DNA of 64,000 nt from Bugula neritina (taxonomy: Eukaryota; Bryozoa; Gymnolaemata; Cheilostomatida; Bugulidae), in contig OZ037765.1 of NCBI GenBank assembly GCA_964035545.1, positions 7,576,698 to 7,640,697 on the forward strand, read 5' to 3'. The notes below the pieces were generated by a model. The model was not told the origin of the DNA and made no database searches. It saw only the letters and a program-made list of their open reading frames with translations. Made by a program: the position numbers and the translations under genes. Every line of letters starts with the position of its first letter. Positions within the stretch are counted from its first letter, which is position 1. Shown in pieces: positions 61,101 to 64,000 of the stretch.

Positions 61101-64000
61101 GTCAAAGTTACTTGGATCTTCTCCTGTAGAGCCGGCGGTAGAGAATGTGTACGCGTTAGCCCACTGTTCTACTGCAGGCAATATAATCATGGTAGGGTCC
61201 CCTACCTCTGATACACTTCGCTGACTCTGAGAAATCTACAGTCATGTGTTGTGGAATTGTGGCTAGCCATAGATATGAAAGTATAACCAGCCGCAGCACG
61301 TTTGAACCCCCGCCCCCAAACATACATCTTAGCACCAGTACCCGAGAATATTTTAACAATGGCTACCTTGATTTAATTAGAATAATGACAAGTTTCGTAC
61401 TTTTTGTCAAAGAATTTGAAAGTAAATGACTGAAACACATGGACCATGAAATCACAAATGCAGTGGCAAATGATCATTATTGGAATAAACATGTAAATGT
61501 CAAGGTTTTTCAAGCAACCTCAGTGCAGATGTACCAGAGTTGCCAAAGGATATCAATATATTTGAAACCAGATCATTTTAATCAAAAGGATAATAGAATC
61601 TTTATAGTTTGATTCAGCTTTCTTGAAAAATATTCAAATTTTAGCATATCATTTACATGATGAGCCGTCGAAGGTGTAAGAAGGGGAAACTCATCAAACA
61701 AAAAATAGTACATCAAACAGAACTGCCAGTATTGTATTTCGATTCATACAAAAGCACTAAGAATAGCAGAAAGTGTTCCTACTTATACCTGTGTTACAAG
61801 TATTGGTTTTGTAGACGAAATAGACAAGTGCTCGTCTGAAGGTATAATGTAGGTCTTGGCTTCACCCGCATTCAGGTAAAATGTAGCTTTAGTAATTATC
61901 ACCACCATTGTGTCATTCTCAGCAGCCATTATGTTGAAATAGTCACCAGTAGTTCTGCCTATAGATACAATGAACTCTCCGATGCATTCATATTAATGAG
62001 AAGCAAAAATAAAGTAAGTTGTAGGACTGATTGATGAACACACCATGTGGTTTAATGTGCAACGTTTATTAAAAATAGAAAAAAATTACAATAGTTTTGA
62101 TTTTATTGATCAAAAATTGGTCAGCCATCACAAACCCCAAACCTCATACCTGGGATAGGGACTGTGCAGTAGGACATCCCCCATGACTCCACTGGTGGAA
62201 TCATGGCTACCAAATGATCCCTGGAAGTCCCAATACCAACTGCAGTACGAATATTCCCACTGAATACAGCAACACGTTGCGTAGATTTCACTAGTGTTCC
62301 GGTTAAATCAGCTGAAATGGTATTTAGATCATCATTAGTTTGTGATTATTTATAATTTTTCACAAAGTTGAAACAACTTAAATAAGGTAAACACAATATT
62401 TTGGCTGATTATTTAAATCAACACAACATTATTAAGTCCTTTCTAACTATTTTATGGTCCCTATTCTATTCTACCTCTTCTTCTAGTCAACAAATGCAGA
62501 ATATAAGCAATTTAAAATCATAATACAAGGGGCACTGGAAAGAACAGCTACATGATATATTTAGTATATTCAGAAAGTACACAGTTACAACATTACTGTA
62601 TCAGACCTGTGCTCTGCAGCTGGAGTGTAGAGTATCGGTTCAATACGGCAGACAATGTGTCACCATTAGTATACGTCCGACCTCCATACGTAATCTCAAT
62701 GGCAGGGTAACCAGCCTTGAGGTTCGGAAATGTGATATCAACACCGGTTCCATCGCGTATGCCGATAACCCCCACCTGACACTTGGATATGTCAGAATTA
62801 GGGTAATGAGTGACTAAATAACCAAACATATATCAGTAAGTGGAGGTGGACTTCGCAAACTCACACAGAAAAGTACTGGAATTTTATTCTGCAGATACAC
62901 AACATTTCACTGCAAGTAAGTTCAAATGACATCATGTCACATTTTCAGTTGCTAGACACCATATAAGTGTACAGACAACTAGTTGCAATAAGTAAAGGAC
63001 TTGGAAAGTACAACAGTAATACTGTGAGTACAATAGTGATACTGTGAGTACAATAGTAATACTGTGAGTATGATACTGTGAGTACAACAGTGATACTGTG
63101 AGTATGATACTGTGAGTATGACACTGTGAGTACAATAGTGATACTGTGAGTACAATAGTATGAGTACAATAGTGATACTGTGAGTATGACACTGTGAGTA
63201 CAATAGTGATACTGTGAGTATGACACTGTGAGTACAATAGTGATACTGTGAGTATGGCACTGTGAGTACAATAGTGATACTGTGAGTACAATAGTGATAC
63301 TGTGAGTACAATAGTGATACTGTGAGTACAATAGTGATACTATAAGTCTGCTACAGTAGAGAAAGATAGTTACACTATACCGAGGTTGCGATTGGAAAGT
63401 ACAGAACTATAGCTGTAATGTGATAACAATAAACAAAGAATAAAATAATGAGCAAAAGAAGGAAGAATACGGTGACAGTATGACAGAGTAGCAGTCACCT
63501 GTGTAATATTCTTTGCCGAGCACATCTATTGGTAGAGCTAAGAAGGCATCGGCAGAGTATTTCTCCCTATTGACAGCGTACACAGCAACGTCGTTATCAG
63601 AGGTGATAAACAGGGCCTTGCTGGTCAGTTCAGTGCCAGTTTCCCTCATTGTGTACGGCAAGTAAAACGTCTCGACTTGACCAAACGAGATCTATAAAGA
63701 TGTGATCACTACATAATATGTGAGAATGTATGAAAAAATATGTGAATATGTGAAAAATATGTGAAAATCAACTAGCATGTTTCAATTAAATTAATAAAAC
63801 TTTTAAATGGCAGCACTAAACTGACCAGCAAATATATAATAAAATACCAACAAAGTCCAGCTGTTAGACTTACCTGAGCCTTTTGAAAAACAAAAGGTTC
63901 AAACCACAGCGGACTTTCAATCTGGACGTTGGTGACTCGAGCTCTCAGGGGCGTCACGTACACCTCTAAAGGTACGAACCTGGGAGCCTCCACTATATTA
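48887..64000 (-). CDS. IgGFc-binding/collagen/EGF type I membrane protein, 3' 16 exons (5' end off window)
   Basis: Exons in transcript order: 63874-64000 (partial or bounded at the edge), 63499-63691, 62607-62813, 62150-62311, 61789-61958, 61035-61226, 59319-59516, 57760-57859, 57094-57309, 56831-57001, 56165-56374, 55849-55971, 53973-54209, 52825-52905, 49564-49783, 48887-49166. Frame is kept throughout, about 960 residues visible. Order of parts: IgGFc-binding-type N-terminal region (7 exons); acidic D-x-D-x-D motifs; Ser/Thr/Pro linker; ~50 collagen triplets; EGF modules, several with the calcium-binding D-x-D-E-C start; one transmembrane helix; short tail. Nearly all exons from the acidic motifs to the EGFs are phase 1-1, a sign of exon shuffling. 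IgGFc-type regions occur in secreted and surface proteins of many invertebrates; ligand unknown. A surface matrix or recognition role is inferred. No start codon or signal peptide is in the window. Confidence 0.9.
49564..55971 (-). other. EGF-module exons (4 exons)
   Basis: 55849-55971: one calcium-binding-type EGF (DEDEC, CINTIGSFYCTCPGGY). 53973-54209: one full EGF (DLNEC, CINTAGSYYCLC) plus a four-cysteine partial one (DQDEC, CVNSMGSHVC). 52825-52905: short exon with two cysteines (LSCPEGK, NQCI) that may finish the partial module. 49564-49783: again one full EGF (DIDEC, GGYYCACSDGYEL) plus a four-cysteine partial one (DMDEC, CINSFGSYLC) leading straight to the membrane exon. Confidence 0.88.
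56165..57309 (-). other. Collagen triple-helix exons (3 exons, ~50 Gly-X-Y triplets)
   Basis: Exons 57094-57309 (after the acidic loop and a Ser/Thr/Pro linker), 56831-57001 and 56165-56374, all phase 1-1, so each splits a Gly codon. About 50 Gly-X-Y triplets with a single interruption (G-V-S-I-K). The first block is Pro-rich (GPP GIP GEP). The later two are rich in GST and GAT. The two strands both lack stops here, which yields Pro-rich shadow frames on the plus strand. Confidence 0.92.
57760..57859 (-). other. Acidic metal-binding motif exon (MopE / thrombospondin-3-like)
   Basis: Encodes PCDVSPTQLGDGIDNDCDG then RIDEEICEDDNSE. G-D-G-I-D-N-D-C-D-G-x-I-D-E-E is the motif of the Cu-binding_MopE / D-x-D-x-D repeat class, often found beside cell-surface domains. 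The following exon opens DTDGDGLVNEDC, a second such loop. Metal binding, probably Ca2+, is inferred. Confidence 0.75.
60724..60792 (-). repeat. tRNA-derived SINE fragment or tRNA pseudogene
   Basis: Minus strand: A-box TAGTGTAATGGG (within 60770-60785) and B-box GGTTTGATTCCCC (60733-60745) with tRNA-like spacing. A T-arm with one mismatch can be drawn, but the acceptor arms do not pair. It lies in the intron between the two exons at 61035 and 59516, next to a 9-G run. Confidence 0.6.
60954..61034 (-). other. Open read-through extension of exon 61035-61226
   Basis: Beyond the chosen donor (CAG|GTGCTG) the frame stays open for 26 codons to TAA. The extension has the pattern V-L-Y-N-L-Y-S-S-W and Q-Y-T-I-G-S-L-L, which resembles the start of the next real exon (Y-L-P-E-L-F-S-T-W and D-Y-V-G-T-S-F-L). 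It could be used as an alternative 3' end, or be a relic. Confidence 0.45.
63008..63345 (-). repeat. 20-bp minisatellite in an intron of the collagen/IgGFc gene
   Basis: About 17 units of GTGAGTACAATAGTGATACT (plus strand), mixed with 14-bp variants containing GTGAGTATGACACT. The unit has no stop in any minus-strand frame, so three long overlapping open frames appear there (YSQYHYCTHS-like). It lies in the intron between exons 63499-63691 and 62607-62813. Confidence 0.92.

Larger units (their letters stand above)
59319..64000 (-). other. IgGFc-binding-type region (7 exons)
   Basis: From 63874-64000 to 59319-59516. Family landmarks in order: KALFITSDNDVAVYAVN and LALPIDVLGKEYY; CQVGVIGIRDGTGVDITFP; LTGTLVKSTQRVAVFSGN and a dHL-MIPPVESWGMSY motif; YFNIMAAENDTMVVI with LNAGEAKTYII and KPILVTQ; DPTMIILPAVEQW; LFDGQ joined to LPELFSTWYTVTGTDYV; GSHTIQHVDPTVTFSVLVYG with ESYGFAAG. 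These match the conserved beta-rich domain at the N-terminus of IgGFc-binding protein and its invertebrate relatives. The first visible exon may begin at an acceptor TATAG right at the window edge (exon from 63992). Confidence 0.85.

Noticed and set aside
62932-63331. Three long overlapping minus-strand open frames rich in Tyr, Ser, His and Thr
   Set aside because: They are the three frames of a stop-free 20-bp minisatellite and lie in an intron.

Overview
This is an AT-rich animal nuclear sequence. Genes are split into many short exons with GT/AG introns of tens of bases to over 5 kb, and all four main genes belong to metazoan families. A class 1/6-type semaphorin and a collagen/EGF/IgGFc-binding-type membrane protein point to an invertebrate, probably bilaterian and perhaps lophotrochozoan. 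The species cannot be fixed from sequence alone. All gene models below were assembled by hand from splice sites. In the four main models every exon-exon junction keeps reading frame, which is the main reason to trust them.

Layout. (1) 1-4.6 kb: mostly non-coding, with one clear fibronectin type II exon (+) of a gene whose other exons I could not place. (2) 4.6-14.0 kb (+): complete 8-exon, 293-residue two-Ig-domain protein with a signal peptide and a C-terminal GPI-anchor signal; two micro-exons encode its linker and stalk. (3) 15.7-27.2 kb (+): complete 6-exon COMMD10 orthologue (197 residues). Its introns carry a Harbinger-like MITE, a TA-rich tandem array with a nested hAT-type MITE, and half of a dispersed inverted repeat pair. 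(4) 28.9-35.9 kb (-): complete 14-exon, 733-residue transmembrane semaphorin, tail to tail with COMMD10. (5) 36-48.9 kb: about 13 kb with no convincing gene, only CCAAT-rich promoter-like patches and two weak candidate first exons. (6) 48.9-64.0 kb (-): the 3' 16 exons of a large type I membrane protein that runs off the right edge: IgGFc-binding-type region, acidic D-x-D-x-D metal-binding motifs, about 50 collagen triplets, EGF modules, transmembrane segment, short tail.

How they fit together: COMMD10 belongs to the intracellular Commander (COMMD/CCDC22/CCDC93) endosomal recycling machinery. The other recognised genes encode extracellular or cell-surface adhesion/recognition proteins. Nothing shows that they act in one pathway; neighbourhood is the only link. 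The most distinctive item is the collagen-IgGFc-EGF membrane protein, which also has two sequence-level hints of truncated or soluble isoforms.
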